Below are positions 1 to 9,598 of a stretch of 64,000 bases of DNA, piece by piece; positions within the stretch are counted from its first letter, which is position 1; each line of letters starts with the position of its first letter. Under the pieces are notes generated by a model, which saw only the letters and a program-made list of their open reading frames with translations, had not been told where the DNA came from and made no database searches. Source of the DNA: Ricinus communis (lineage: Eukaryota; Streptophyta; Magnoliopsida; Malpighiales; Euphorbiaceae). The DNA lies in the NCBI RefSeq assembly GCF_019578655.1, contig NC_063259.1:12552489-12616488 (forward strand). Reading direction: 5' to 3'. Made by a program: the position numbers and the translations under genes.

Positions 1-1
1 G

Positions 2-100
2 GACCCTGATCCACCACAGCCCCCTCCTTCAGGGACTTTCCCTGCTCCTCATCTTCCAACAAATCCAACCAGTGAGGATATACCATCAGCAGAATCCTAG
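2..100 (+). pseudogene. C-terminal end of retrotransposon pol (partial)
   Basis: The open frame from base 2 to a TAG at 98-100 reads as a proline- and serine-rich tail with PPQPPPSG and PTNPTSED segments. Its position directly upstream of the long 3' untranslated region and LTR fits the end of an Athila-type polyprotein. The rest lies outside the window. A degenerate counterpart is visible on the minus strand near 60.3 kb. Confidence 0.5.
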
Positions 101-532
101 CAATGAAAAACAAAATTGTGCTACTTTTCTTTTTCCTTTTTCTTTTTATTTTCTTTCCTTTATTTTATTTTATTTTATTTTCTTGCTTTTTTCATGCTTA
201 ATTTTATGTTATTTTCTTTCATTTTTCCTTTTATGTTAAGTTATTTTAGTCGAACACTATGCTTTCCCAATTTGAAAACTAAGCATGATCTTCAATAACT
301 ATGACGTGCGAGTCATATGCTTACCCAGTTTTAATCTTTCCAACACTGTGGATAGTGTTATACTCAAGTGTGGGATGGGTCTCCCTTAATTGTTTAAAAA
401 ACAATGATAACGGACCATGCTTAGGATGTTAGGACCTAGGTTTTGCATGACATTCAAGTTTAGTTTATTCTTTCGTAATTAATGACTTAATTCACACCCT
501 AGTACTCAATTGTCCCTCTTTATCTTCTGTTT

Positions 533-727
533 TTGAAAGCAATATCACTGTATTCAACATGTCAATTTGGCCGGGTTAAACCGATGTTACTTGAGTTCCT
601 TGCGAATTTACAACCTTTGACTGTGAACTCTGATTATGTCAACCTCGTATTCAATTTATGTGATGATTCAATTGATAAGTCTAGGAACCAATTGCAAATT
701 TTAGCCACTTCAAACGTGAGTCTTTGA
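533..727 (+). CDS. Small ORF in the Athila-like 3' region, function unknown
   Basis: A 64-codon ORF lies between the pol stop and the polypurine tract. The inverted sister element has a 73-codon ORF at 59,772-59,993 whose last 60 or so residues align without gaps, including the identical block LCDDSIDKS and the shared ending NQLQILATSNVSL. Athila elements are known to carry extra ORFs in the 3' region, sometimes called env-like. I see no signal peptide or membrane segment, so no function is assigned. The open frame may simply be conserved RNA sequence rather than a protein. Confidence 0.35.
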   Translation: MKAISLYSTCQFGRVKPMLLEFLANLQPLTVNSDYVNLVFNLCDDSIDKSRNQLQILATSNVSL

Positions 728-1808
728 ACCAAAAATTAGGCATCCATTGCACATTATGCTCATGAATTTTCTTGTTTGAGTGTGCGTTGTACTTACTTTC
801 GTTTCTAGAACTTGCTCTGTAGTGCTTGTTGTGGTTATATGAATTTTTGAATACCATTAGATGATTTGAGCAACTTAGGATTTCACCACATCTGGCCAAA
901 AGCCTACCCTTTATTCCCATTAGTCAGCTAGTTTGAGCCGTAACCTTTTCTTCATAATTTACACCTAATCACTATGCATATACCATTTTTTACATCTGTC
1001 TTTCCTTTCACCTTGTATACTGAGTAATTATGTGTTATGTTTTTGGAATCATAGTGCTTAACATTGTTTTTAATTCACTTAATCATTTCAGTCATTCTTT
1101 GATGCTCCTTTCAATCCAAAATTGGATATTCATTCTTATTGTTTATGTCAATAACCACAGCAGCCCCTGCATAAGCTGCTGTAATATATATAAATAGTAT
1201 ATATCAAAAAGAAGAAGAAAGAAGAAAAAAAAATTATTACTTACTTCTTAGCTTTTAGCTCTTCTGAATCTAACTCTAGTGAGCATCCTTTACTTCAAAT
1301 AAGGCTTAGCGAATACCTTTATTGTTTAGCACTCAGTTCCTGAAGCATTCAGTTCAAGTAAGTGCATAATTTTTTAGTATATTTTACACTTCTATCCAAA
1401 TATTCGTACCTTTACCTCAGCCTCATCACAACCCTTGAAAAGACCTTTTGATTTTGGTATTCAATTATTTGCAGTAGTGAAGATGAGATTTATGAGCAAG
1501 CTTATGGTAAACAGGTTTTGTGCAGTTGCATTGAGGGAATTTTCTTATTTACTTGTAAACACTGTGAGTGATTTGAGAGATTCCTATAAGGCAATGTTTC
1601 TTAGTCTTTAATGTTGGTTTGTTATGTAAGTTGTGTTTCGAGATGATATCATTATAGTGCTTTCTTAAAGGTGTATAACTTGTTAGTTACTTGAGTTTCA
1701 TTCTTTATATGTTGAATAGGGTTGAGTTGTGAACTTTAGCATGGATTCTAAAGGGTAATTGTTGCTTGTGCATGTATTGAGTTATTGATTGCTTGAGGAC
1801 AAGAAAAA

Positions 1809-1827
1809 GCTTAAGTGTGGGGTGATT
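1809..1827 (+). other. Polypurine tract of the Athila-like element
   Basis: The purine-rich run around AAGTGTGGGGTGATT lies immediately before the LTR start TGATAGGCATC. The inverted copy has the same tract directly beside its LTR (58,680-58,695 on the minus strand). This is the site that primes plus-strand DNA synthesis in LTR elements. Confidence 0.7.
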
Positions 1828-2166
1828 TGATAGGCATCATATTACACATATTTACATTCCCAATTGTTTACATTCTTGTGCATAATTATCTCGTTTTATG
1901 CTAGAATCACCTGTCTTTTGGTTCCTTTCACGTTTCAGGTCGTTATCGAAGGACATTGTCAGCAATAGAGAGAAATGCGCGTAATTACGAACCAGAATCC
2001 ATCAAATTGAGCAAGGACTAGCATTCCGAGGGATGAGCACGGCTGGACTCGGTAGTCTGAATTGTCAAGCGCCTCGGTGCCTATTTTGGCACCGGTTTCC
2101 ACTGTGGTGGCTCAGCACCGGCTTGGGCACGGCTTGGAAAAGGTCAACACAATGGAATGCGCAGGT

Positions 2167-2226
2167 TCAGCATAGCCTGGACTCCACCCGTGCTGACCAG
2201 CACAGGCTTGAACATGGCTATGCTGA
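2167..2226 (+). repeat. Two 30-bp tandem units upstream of the LTR TATA box
   Basis: Two units of about 30 bp built on CAGCAYRGSYTTGARCAYGGC-like sequence end 5 bp before the TATA-like element. The first unit is degenerate. The same array has two units at 58,247-58,306 and three at 62,236-62,325 in the other LTR copies. Confidence 0.75.
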
Positions 2227-2230
2227 AGGG

Positions 2231-2240
2231 ACTATATAGG
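2231..2240 (+). promoter_or_regulatory. TATA-like element of the family A LTR
   Basis: ACTATATAGG follows the tandem repeats and precedes GCAAAATCGAT. The inverted LTRs carry the equivalent TATATA-containing sequence at 58,231-58,243 and 62,221-62,232, each next to the repeats. This is the expected Pol II core promoter of the LTR. It is inferred from sequence only. Confidence 0.5.
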
Positions 2241-2497
2241 CAAAATCGATTTGGTGAATGAGGGTTCGATTTTCTGACTTGATTTTCAATATACACACTC
2301 AATTCATTTGTTTCTAGACTTCAATTGTCGACTTTGGGAGATCAATTTCATTAATTGAAAGAAGGATTACACTTATTTCAACATCGATTTGAAGATCAAG
2401 ACAAGATTTGGGAGCATTCAAGAGGTAAATTAGGGTTTGAGATTTTGAATTGGAAAATTAGGGTTTCTCATCCAACTTGAAAGAGAAGGGTGTACCT

Positions 2498-2705
2498 CAT
2501 CATTATAAACTTGTTTTATAATTTCTCTTACATTTGTGATGGTGTTCATCTTTAGCGATTTGGATTATACTTTGATAATACCATGACTACTTGTACCATT
2601 AAAGAGTTTAATAATGCCTTTGGTATAATTGTATGCCATCAATATGATGTATAAACTAATATAGATAATCTGATAACTCTTTATCTTTAAGGCATACTCT
2701 ATCCA
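2498..2705 (-). repeat. Start of a copia-type LTR (fragment)
   Basis: About 208 bp match 27,395-27,610, the outer end of the intact copia-type LTR. Shared parts include CCTCATCATTATAAACTTG and the sequence running to GGCATACTCT. On the minus strand the fragment begins TGGATAGAG, fused to copia integrase codons at 2,706, and it ends abruptly at the Athila-like LTR. It is a truncated insertion. Confidence 0.65.
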
Positions 2706-3205
2706 TATCTCATATGGTGTCTTATCAACAAACTTGGATGGAACACTGTTAAGGATGTACGTTGCTATTTCAAGTGCATATCCCCCAAAAGGATATGGGA
2801 AGACTTGCATCACTCATTAGATATCAAACTATGTCCAACAAAGTTTGATTTTTTCTTTCAAAAATGCTATTATGTTGAGGTGTTGCAGGTGGCATCCATT
2901 GAGAAAGAATTCCATTGCTTATTAGATAATCTTGAAACTCCTGGCTTAAGTTTTCACCACCTCGATTGGATCTTAGTGTTTTAATACTTTTGCTAGTTTG
3001 CTTTTCAACCACTTATCTAATTCTTTGAACTTTTCAAAAGATTTAGACTTATATTTCATCAAATAGACATAACCATATCTTGAATGGTCACTAATGAAAG
3101 TGATAAAATAATAATATCTACCTCTAGCTTGAGTTGATATAGGTCCACATACATCTGAATGTACTAATCCTAATAACTTATTGGCACAGTCACTGTGGGC
3201 TACAG
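2706..3205 (-). pseudogene. Ty1-copia integrase fragment
   Basis: Two overlapping frames (2,973-3,236 and 2,824-3,012) plus the start of 2,565-2,813 read as the copia integrase core. Visible landmarks are LVHSDVCGP, YYYFITFISDHSRYGYVYL, a DRGGE-type block read here as SNRGGENLSQEF, WMPPATPQHN and YILNSVPSKF, ending at PYEIW. The two frames are offset by one frameshift. The N-terminal side joins Tat leader sequence near 3,205, so the first residues of the longer frame are not copia. Gag, RT and RNase H are absent. Confidence 0.8.
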
Positions 3206-3299
3206 TTTTGGGCACACACTTAAGTGTCTCTCGCAACTATGACACTGCAAGGCTTTTCAACCTAATCAGAAACACGCTAACTAACAACAGAGACTAGCA
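3206..3299 (-). other. Tat element leader fragment downstream of the primer site
   Basis: The sequence matches 33,600-33,690 and 53,475-53,570, all with the CAAGTGTCTCTAGCGACTAC-like stretch and CACGCTAACTA. It is the untranslated leader that follows the Tat primer site on the minus strand. Here it is cut off by the copia fragment. Confidence 0.65.
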
Positions 3300-3316
3300 C
3301 GAAGATGGAGTCACCA
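3300..3316 (-). other. Primer-binding site of a Tat-lineage LTR element
   Basis: On the minus strand the sequence reads TGGTGACTCCATCTTCG, one base different from the TGGCGACTCC core typical of Tat/Ogre elements (and intact at 33,690-33,706). It marks the inner end of the LTR that extends to higher coordinates. Confidence 0.7.
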
Positions 3317-4930
3317 CCTGAGTAGTTCTCTATAGGACACTTTTACTAATTTAGTAGCATACTGGATTCCATAAGGAAGCTTTGCCATATCCATAGATGG
3401 ATTTGGAAGCCAACTTCGTTATTTTAATCTTAGTCTTTAATTCTATTATTTAACAAGCTATTCCTTATAAATACAACAGTTTATATTTATAAGCATCCAT
3501 TATAACATGTGAGGTCCTCTTAAGTCTAGCCCATTTTATTAAACCCAACCCCAAGTTTTATTTATTAACCTATTTTATTAATTAATTATGTACAAGGCTT
3601 TTTCTAGTCTAGCCTAATTATAAATTATGCTTTGATTTCACCCTTTAAGCCTAGATGGACTACTTTTATTCAAAGGCCTAATTAGGTGATCTTAAATCTA
3701 ATATGACCCAATTAATTAATTAAAGCATGGCAAAGCCAATTAGGTCTATATTAATTTTAGGTTTAGCCCAATTACCATATGATTAATGTAATGGACTACA
3801 ATTCTCATATTGGGTCCAATTTTTTACCTAGAGGCTGTATGTCCAGATTTTAATTAGACAATCATATTACAGTTATTTGGCATATATCAAGAATAAAGGC
3901 AAAATATTAGACCTAATTATTACAACCAATCTTACAATTAAAGAATAAAAAAAATCTAAAACTAAGTACAGTACATGAAATCATAAAGAAATTAAAACTT
4001 GAAAATCAGGCCAAAAGAGTCAACAGTTGATTGGTCGAGGGCATAGAGCAGATCGGCTCTGGGGGGGCTTGGATGGTCCTTCTACAAATTTCTTCAATTT
4101 TTCACACCTAGAAGCCGATTTTACATGCATAAAGGATAGAAAATTCAATTAGAACATATAAAATTGAATAAAAACAAAAAATGGAATAAAAAAATGTAAG
4201 CCTAAAGAAATATGAAAACCCTAGAAATCAAAACTGACAGCAAGCATAAATAACATTTTAATGTAGATTTCCAATTTTAATCATGAAATCCTAGAAATCT
4301 AATTTTGAATAAACACAAACAAATTAATTATGTTTTCATAATCATTGGACTAATCATATTTAAAACCCAATAAAATCATAGTATCATATTCAAAACCTAC
4401 ACGTTCTAATTATCATATTCAAAACCCAATAAGTCATAGTATATTAATTCATAAAAACCTATTTTAACCACATAGGTCATATGAAAGAACAATTAAACAT
4501 CCTACACATATTTCTAAATTCATAAATAAACATAAAAGAACTAATAAGGCAAAAGGCGTTGATGATGTGGATGTAGGGATACCCTCAAGTTGTTACCGTA
4601 GGTTGCTATTCTACAAGTCTCAAGAGATGAGGAAGCAGTTGAATCAAAGATGGGTTGAGAATCTAGTGCAGCTTAAGATATCAAAAAAAGAAGTTACTGT
4701 CATTCTAAAAAAAGGGTTTCCTAATCTAGGGTTCTTTTCTTAGTGACTTCTAAGAAAAAGCTCTCTGTGTTTAAGATGTAGGGTTTTCTCTCAAAAGCCC
4801 TTATCTTTTAATTCTAATGATAAAAACTGCTCATTAATGAGAGTTGTCTACTAATAAAAGTTGTTAACTAATGAATATTTGTTGTTAACTAATGAATATT
4901 CCTAACCCTAGACATAGGGCATATTATGTT

Positions 4931-4937
4931 ATTTATA
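4931..4937 (-). promoter_or_regulatory. TATA-like element of Tat LTR copy 1
   Basis: On the minus strand the sequence reads CTCTATAAATAAC. LTR copy 3 has CTCTATAAATAG at the same place (55,421-55,429), while copy 2 has lost it (near 47,530). It is the likely LTR core promoter. Confidence 0.45.
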
Positions 4938-5596
4938 GAGCTAGGGTTTGGAGAGCCCAAAAATCAGAATGATAAACTTTAGTTATTTCAAAGATTTTCT
5001 TTTTATTGATTAATAATATTCCAATTAATTTTTTTAAGAATCTCAATAGTTATCACAAAAACTTTCTACAAGCTTATTTTTATATTTTAGGTGTTTAAAT
5101 TTCAAAAATATGTGTAAAATAGTGTCGAATCGTGAAAAATAGCGAATCAGCACTACAGAGCATATTGGCTTTAAGGGCTAAAAAGTTTAGAAAATTATGG
5201 CAATTTGGTCCCTCAACTTGCTGAAACGGCCGTTATACCCCTCAAAGTTAATTTTTTCTTTCTGACAATTAAACCCAAATCTATTATAGAAAAGTGATTT
5301 TGATTTAATTATTCTCAATCCTAACTTGGTTTGGCCCATCCTCAATCTCCCAAAACTCAAGCAAGGCAGTAACTTTCATCACTGGATATTTCATAATTTT
5401 CTTGATATCTGGATTTGAAAAATAGGTGCTGACAACTACTCCTGGTTTGGTCGATATTTATAAGCATCCATGTGATTAAATAAATTGAGAGAAATTATAA
5501 TATCAAGGATAGGACAAAAAGGATATCTTGATGAGCTTACGCCCTGTAAGCTCAAGTTGAGAAAATTTGATTTGATGTGGAGACCATGCTTGCTTG

Positions 5597-5728
5597 GATT
5601 TTAAGGACTTCGCCTGCTCGACTAAAGGACTACGCCTGTGATTTGGGAACCACTCTTGTTGAATTAGGAATTGAACCCATTAATTTAGGAACCGCGCTCA
5701 TTGATATAGGAACCATGTCCACTAATTT
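5597..5728. repeat. Degenerate 22-bp tandem array in Tat LTR copy 1
   Basis: Six units of exactly 22 bp can be laid end to end, on the theme of GGACTTCGCCTGCT and GGAACC. The same array, better preserved, is at 56,016-56,147 and continues to about 56,275. A 109-codon ORF over this interval is only the translation of the repeat. Confidence 0.7.
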
Positions 5729-5879
5729 TACCTTTGCGGAGACTTCCTTCTGGCTACTTTCCACCTCAGGATACAACTATGCTGTAATTGCCGCTTCGAG
5801 TCAATTTGGTACATTTTCCCATTTTCGGGTACTTTTAGTTGAAAATTCCCATTTTCGGATGCAATTGATGTCTCCTGAA

Positions 5880-6146
5880 AGTTATATTTTTAATTGGTCC
5901 ATCTAGGGACTAAAAAATAATTTTGGTAGTCTAGGGACCAAAATGGTATTTTTTTTGAAAATTTCCTCCTTGGGACACAAATTAACCTTTTAGATGTTTT
6001 CTGGAAACTTGTATTGATAACAGGCCCATCCAAGGACTAAAGTATAATTTCAATATGTTAGGGACCAAAATGGTATTTTTGCTTTGTTTAGTTTGGTTTT
6101 CTAGAGACTTGTATTGATAACAGGCCCATCCAAGGGGAGACTAACA
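5880..6146. repeat. About 100-bp repeat units flanking the viral locus
   Basis: ACTTGTATTGATAACAGGCC starts at 6,007 and again at 6,107, and GGGACCAAAATGGTAT recurs at about 5,936 and 6,061. A related segment lies at 12,888-12,950 beside the (TA)n tract inside the viral locus. This is therefore probably the host sequence into which the virus integrated. Confidence 0.55.
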
Positions 6147-6300
6147 AGTTAACAAGTTCCTGGTGTGCAGGATCCTCAGACGAGGCAAGCACAGAGCATA
6201 CACTTGTTAAATCTTAATTAGAAATGGAAAATAAGATAATAAAATAATAAATTGTTATTGATGGATGAACAAATATACAAACTTTGAAATAAAAGCTTTA
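6146..6300 (-). other. Viral terminal-repeat-like segment, copy 1
   Basis: The segment containing GTGCAGGATCCTCAGACGAG occurs three times: here, at 15,690-15,845 and at 16,255-16,392. In the upper copies it lies directly upstream of the primer site. It is therefore the 5'/3' shared (R-like) part of the viral transcript. Here it ends the lower piece. Confidence 0.65.
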
Positions 6301-6470
6301 AAATGAAAGCTTTAAACAAAAGAAATATAACTTACAAGAGTAGTTGAATACAAGAGGAAGGTGGTTTCTCACTATCACTCTCTTTTCTCACTATATTTCT
6401 AATGGTATGACTTGAAGAATACAAGAGTTTCTTGTGATTTTTCAGTCTGCCTTCTTCTTTGGTAGCTCCT

Positions 6471-6479
6471 CTATTTATA
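6471..6479 (-). promoter_or_regulatory. TATA box of the viral pregenomic promoter
   Basis: On the minus strand the sequence reads CTCTATAAATAGAGG, a canonical plant pararetroviral TATA context, about 180-330 bases before the R-like segment. Neither upper copy contains this part of the intergenic region. Whether it is active is unknown. Confidence 0.6.
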
Positions 6480-6744
6480 GAGGTCTTCAGGCTTGAGGCT
6501 CAATAATACTTGCTTTGGATGCTTTTGATAATGGAGTAGGGGGGCTCCACGTCTTTTGCAGGAATTGTCTGCCACGCTTCATCATAGAGGAATCTTTTTC
6601 TTTAAAAAAGTAATGGTGCAGAGTCTTTTGACTATTTTCTTTTCTTTTAAAGACTTTTTTTTTGTTGGGCATTTGGCCCATTGCAGAATTGTCTTAGGCT
6701 GCCATTTCTGGTTTTCATCCCAAGGGCTTTATAAAGATATCATT

Positions 6745-7978
6745 TGATAGGCTTAAATATCCCAAAACAGTCATTTTCATTCGAGTCACCATCTAGATCA
6801 ATTGTTGCTGAGCTAGTGCTGGAAGAGGAAGATGAAGCTTTAGATTTTCCTTTTGAAGAGGCGGTCTCTGACAACTATTTGATCAATTGTAAGAAATCTT
6901 CTTCTGTTTGAGCCGCCGCTAGCTTTGGAATAATGAAAGACTTCTGTGCCAGGAAAGTGGTCTGTTCTTTCGGAGGCGGCAAGAAGCTAATTTTTGAAAG
7001 AAAACTTTGTACCATCTTTAGAGATAATTTTTCTTGGTGATTGAATTTATCCCACCATTTAACTTTGAATCTTCGGGCAAGGATGATTTCTCCATCTACT
7101 GCTTGGTTGAAATGGAATTACCATACACATACCTAAGGGAGAAAGAAGTTTGAACAAAATAGAAGTAAGGGAGGAAAACGTCTTTCTATTTTGTTGGGTT
7201 TATAGTGAGCTTTGAATAGATTAAACAAAGGGAGAACTTCTGGAATTATAGTCTCTGGAACGTTGCCATAAAAATTCCACCATTGTTTAAACCAATATGG
7301 GATTTTTCATGTTTGGATTGTGCTTGTGTCGAAGTAGAAAAGCCAAGAATGGCTTTGTCCTTCGTTTTGTAAAAGAAAGGTATTAAACCAAGCTTGTTGG
7401 TAATCCCAATAGTTGAAAGAAGTATTTAGGCTTGAAGGGTAGGTGCTTTGGAGGGAGGTTGGAAAAGATCTTAGTGAATGTAAATCCATTCCCCAATCTA
7501 AAGGGTGAAGGATTCTTTCGATGGTGCATGTGGAATATGCTGGGTCTTTGTGGTCTTTATGCTTTTTGAAGTGTTTGAATTTTGCAGAACCACTTACCTC
7601 AAGGATAGACTGGTAGTAAGATTGGGGTTTTGATTTATTCCAGGGTTTAAAGTACCATCCTGGAGGAAAAACTTTTGAAACTAGTTTTGAGGGGCTTTCT
7701 ATATAGAATCCTTCCTCAATAGTTAAAATGCTTTGGAAGTTTTGCTTTTCTACATATTCATTGGTTTTGAAAAGTTTTGTTTGGGATAAAACTATTTCTT
7801 GTGAGTTAGGCTTTGAAATACTTTGAGAGCTCTGAGATAGATTTTGAGAAAAAATTGCTATCTCAGGTTTTGAAAAAGGGATAGAAAGTATACCTTTACC
7901 TTTGTTGGAAGAGGAGGATGAATTTGGAGACATTTCAGGGTAAAGCTCTACTACTTGCTTTGAATATTCTTTGACCAT
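6745..7978 (-). pseudogene. Downstream viral ORF of unknown function (broken)
   Basis: A 223-codon frame (7,978-7,307) ends in TGA, and the same frame continues with recognisable, similarly composed sequence to about 6,745 with further stops near 7,139 and 7,125. The N-terminus is rich in Ser, Lys and Gln. A tryptophan-rich middle follows (GWYFKPWNKS, YYDY-like NYWDYQQAWF, HSWLFYFD, then WFKQWWNFYG). The C-terminus is a poly-Ser, acidic tail. It lies downstream of RNase H, where florendoviruses carry a second ORF of unknown function. I infer it is that ORF. It has no catalytic motif I can recognise. Confidence 0.55.
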
Positions 7979-8102
7979 CTTTAAAAACTCTAGAGTTTGC
8001 TGTGCAAGCCACTCCTGAATTTGGAATTGCTTTTGGGCCGAAATCTTCTTTGCTTTTGCCTATTTCTTCTTGGATGATCTCAGTTCAGGTTCTGATAGGC
8101 TT

Positions 8103-8318
8103 TCAAGAGGAGGGTAAAATCTCCTTTTTGGGCTTTGAACAGCTTTTGTATTTGCTATTGGCTTTTTTCTCTTTGTCTTTTGCTCTCGATTTTCTTGGCA
8201 TTATCACTCCTGTTTTTGAAGGAACTCTCTGGTTAGAAAGTCTGGAATTGAATTCGAATCTCCTCTTATGTATTCGATTCAAAATCAAAAACGAAAAGAA
8301 TGGCTTGCCATCTGGCAA
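8103..8318 (-). pseudogene. Short lysine-rich viral frame between RNase H and the downstream ORF
   Basis: A 71-codon frame begins right after the RNase H stop in another frame. It is very basic (PRKSRAKDKEKKANSK) and ends 125 bases before the downstream ORF begins in the third frame. It may be the C-terminal tail of the polyprotein or the N-terminus of the downstream ORF, displaced by frameshifts. Confidence 0.35.
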
Positions 8319-8322
8319 AAAT

Positions 8323-8805
8323 TTATTTTAAAGCTATATTTTGAACATCTTTTTGCAATACTTCTTTCGCGGATTTACAATCAATCCTTAAAAGAAATTT
8401 TTGATTTAAAAGGTCACTTTGGACTTTTGAAATGCATAATACTATCGAAAGAATTTCTTTTTTGATAGTTGAATAGTTCTTTTGAGTGTCATTCCAGTGT
8501 GCAGAAGTAAACTGGACAATGCATTCTTTTTTGTTTTGAACTTGTTTGAGAATTCCACCATAACCTAAATTTGATGCATCAGTTTCAACAATTTTGAATG
8601 CAGATGGATCAGCTAAGTGTAAACATGGAATTTCAGAAACTTTCTTTTTAATGCTTTGGACAATCTTTGTATGCTCATCAGTCCATGCAGGGGGATTTTT
8701 CTTTAATCTATCATGTGGGGGTTTTGCTAAACAGTTCAAATTTGGATAAAAATCCATGACATAATTTAAACTGCCAAGAAACCTTTGCAATTGAGTTTTT
8801 TCCAA
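8323..8805 (-). pseudogene. Viral RT connection and RNase H domain
   Basis: The 160-codon frame starts at QRFLGSLNYVMDF, the RT thumb/connection signature, followed by the RNase H domain with ETDASNLGYGG (catalytic Asp region), YSTIKKEILSIV (Glu) and LLRIDCKSAKEVL (Asp). RNase H degrades the RNA of the RNA-DNA hybrid during reverse transcription. The frame is offset from the RT frame upstream, so the polyprotein cannot be read through. Confidence 0.8.
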
Positions 8806-9536
8806 AATTTTATCTGGAAATTTTGAAGTAAAAGCTAGAGACCCTTCAATTGGGGTGATAGTTCCTTGGGAGATGTAGTGTCCAAGAAATCTAATTTTCG
8901 TTTGGAATAAAGAAACCTTGGACTTTGAAACTACTAGACCATTTTCTTAACAACATAGAAAAATGTCTCCAAATGTTTGAAATGTTGCTCTAGAGAATTT
9001 GAAAAGATTAACACATCATCGATATAAACAATGCAAAACTTTGAATAAGGATTGAAAATGTCATTCATGATTTTTTGAAATTCAGAAGGAGCATTTTTTA
9101 ATCCTAAAGGCATTACATTCTATTCGTATTTACTAATTGGAACTGTGAATGCAGTTTTGTACCGATCTTTAGGATGAATATGGATTTGCCAAAATCCTGA
9201 TTTCATATCAAACTTTGCAAAAATAAAAGTAGAATGAAGCTTTTGAAGAAGATCTTTTTTATTTGGAATGGGGTATCTAATCCACTTTAGAGCTTTATTC
9301 AAAGGTTTGTAATTGATCACCAATCTAGGTATTCCTCTTTCTATCTCACTATTTTTGTTGACATAGAAGGTTGCACAAAACCAGGGGGATCTGGATTTGG
9401 TAATTAAACCCTTTTGCTCTAAATCTTTTATTTCTACTCTACAATGACTTTCAAGGGTTTCATTCATTTGGATAGGTCTGGCTTTGGTAGGAATTTGTTT
9501 GTCATTAAAATATTTTTCATATGGTAAATCCACCAT
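8806..9536 (-). pseudogene. Viral reverse transcriptase domain
   Basis: The 138-codon frame (9,536-9,120) covers RT fingers/palm: a DLEQKGLITKS segment, PRLVINYKPLNKALKWIRYPIPNK and FAKFDMKSGFWQI, with the first catalytic Asp in FDMKSG. It stops at a TAG (9,120-9,122). The following bases still read as RT, with MPLGLKNAPSEFQ and the YIDD active-site box at 9,015-9,026. A further stop lies near 8,948. RT copies the pregenomic RNA into DNA. This copy is non-functional as it stands. Confidence 0.88.
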
Positions 9537-9598
9537 ATGCTGTTTTCTTTTCCAAAAAGTATTAGGAAGATCAGAACAAACTTCTTTTTGATTTTCTT

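Larger units (their letters stand above)
1..1827 (+). mobile_element. 3' internal region of an Athila-like Ty3 retrotransposon
   Basis: This is the tail of an element cut by the window edge. It begins with the last codons of a proline-rich pol C-terminus, followed by about 1.7 kb of AT-rich non-coding sequence, a small ORF at 533-727 and a polypurine tract just before the LTR at 1,828. The same region occurs inverted at 58.7-60.3 kb. Shared landmarks include the ORF, an early CAAGTGTGGG-type motif near 370 and a GC-rich hairpin-like stretch near 1,157. Athila lineage is inferred from the GGCGCC-type primer site and the pre-RT fragment of the inverted sister copy. Confidence 0.75.
1828..2497 (+). 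repeat. Truncated 3' LTR, Athila-like family A
   Basis: It starts TGATAGGC and matches, in inverted orientation, the LTRs at 57,247-58,679 and 61,195-62,701. Shared segments include the GGTTCCTTTCACGTTTCAGGT stretch region, the 30-bp repeats (2,167-2,226), a TATA-like ACTATATAGG at 2,231-2,240 and the downstream AAGGGTGTA segment. The match stops at about 2,497, where copia LTR sequence begins, so the distal half of this LTR is lost. Confidence 0.8.
3317..6146 (-). repeat. Tat-lineage LTR, copy 1
   Basis: The region aligns with 45,931-48,135 and 53,588-57,246 through shared landmarks: the TAGCATACTGGATTCCATAAGGAAG block, the GATTGG...GGCTCTGGG stretch near 4,030, a TATA-like element at 4,931-4,937 and a 22-bp tandem array at 5,597-5,728. 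The outer end (5,880-6,146) carries about 100-bp repeats and abuts viral sequence at about 6,146. Because a primer site lies at its inner end, it behaves as a 5' LTR, although it lies where the 3' LTR of the 33.7 kb element would be expected. Confidence 0.65.

Noticed and set aside
116..298. 60-codon Phe-rich ORF
   Set aside because: It is a translation of a T-rich low-complexity tract in the Athila-like 3' region, with no homologous frame in the inverted copy.
5577..5906. 109-codon ORF in a Tat LTR
   Set aside because: It covers the 22-bp tandem array; the repeated LG-T and LIDIG phrases are repeat translation.
8002..8331. Plus-strand hydrophobic ORF resembling a membrane protein
   Set aside because: It is antisense to the viral frames and its hydrophobicity comes from the complement of Lys-rich codons.
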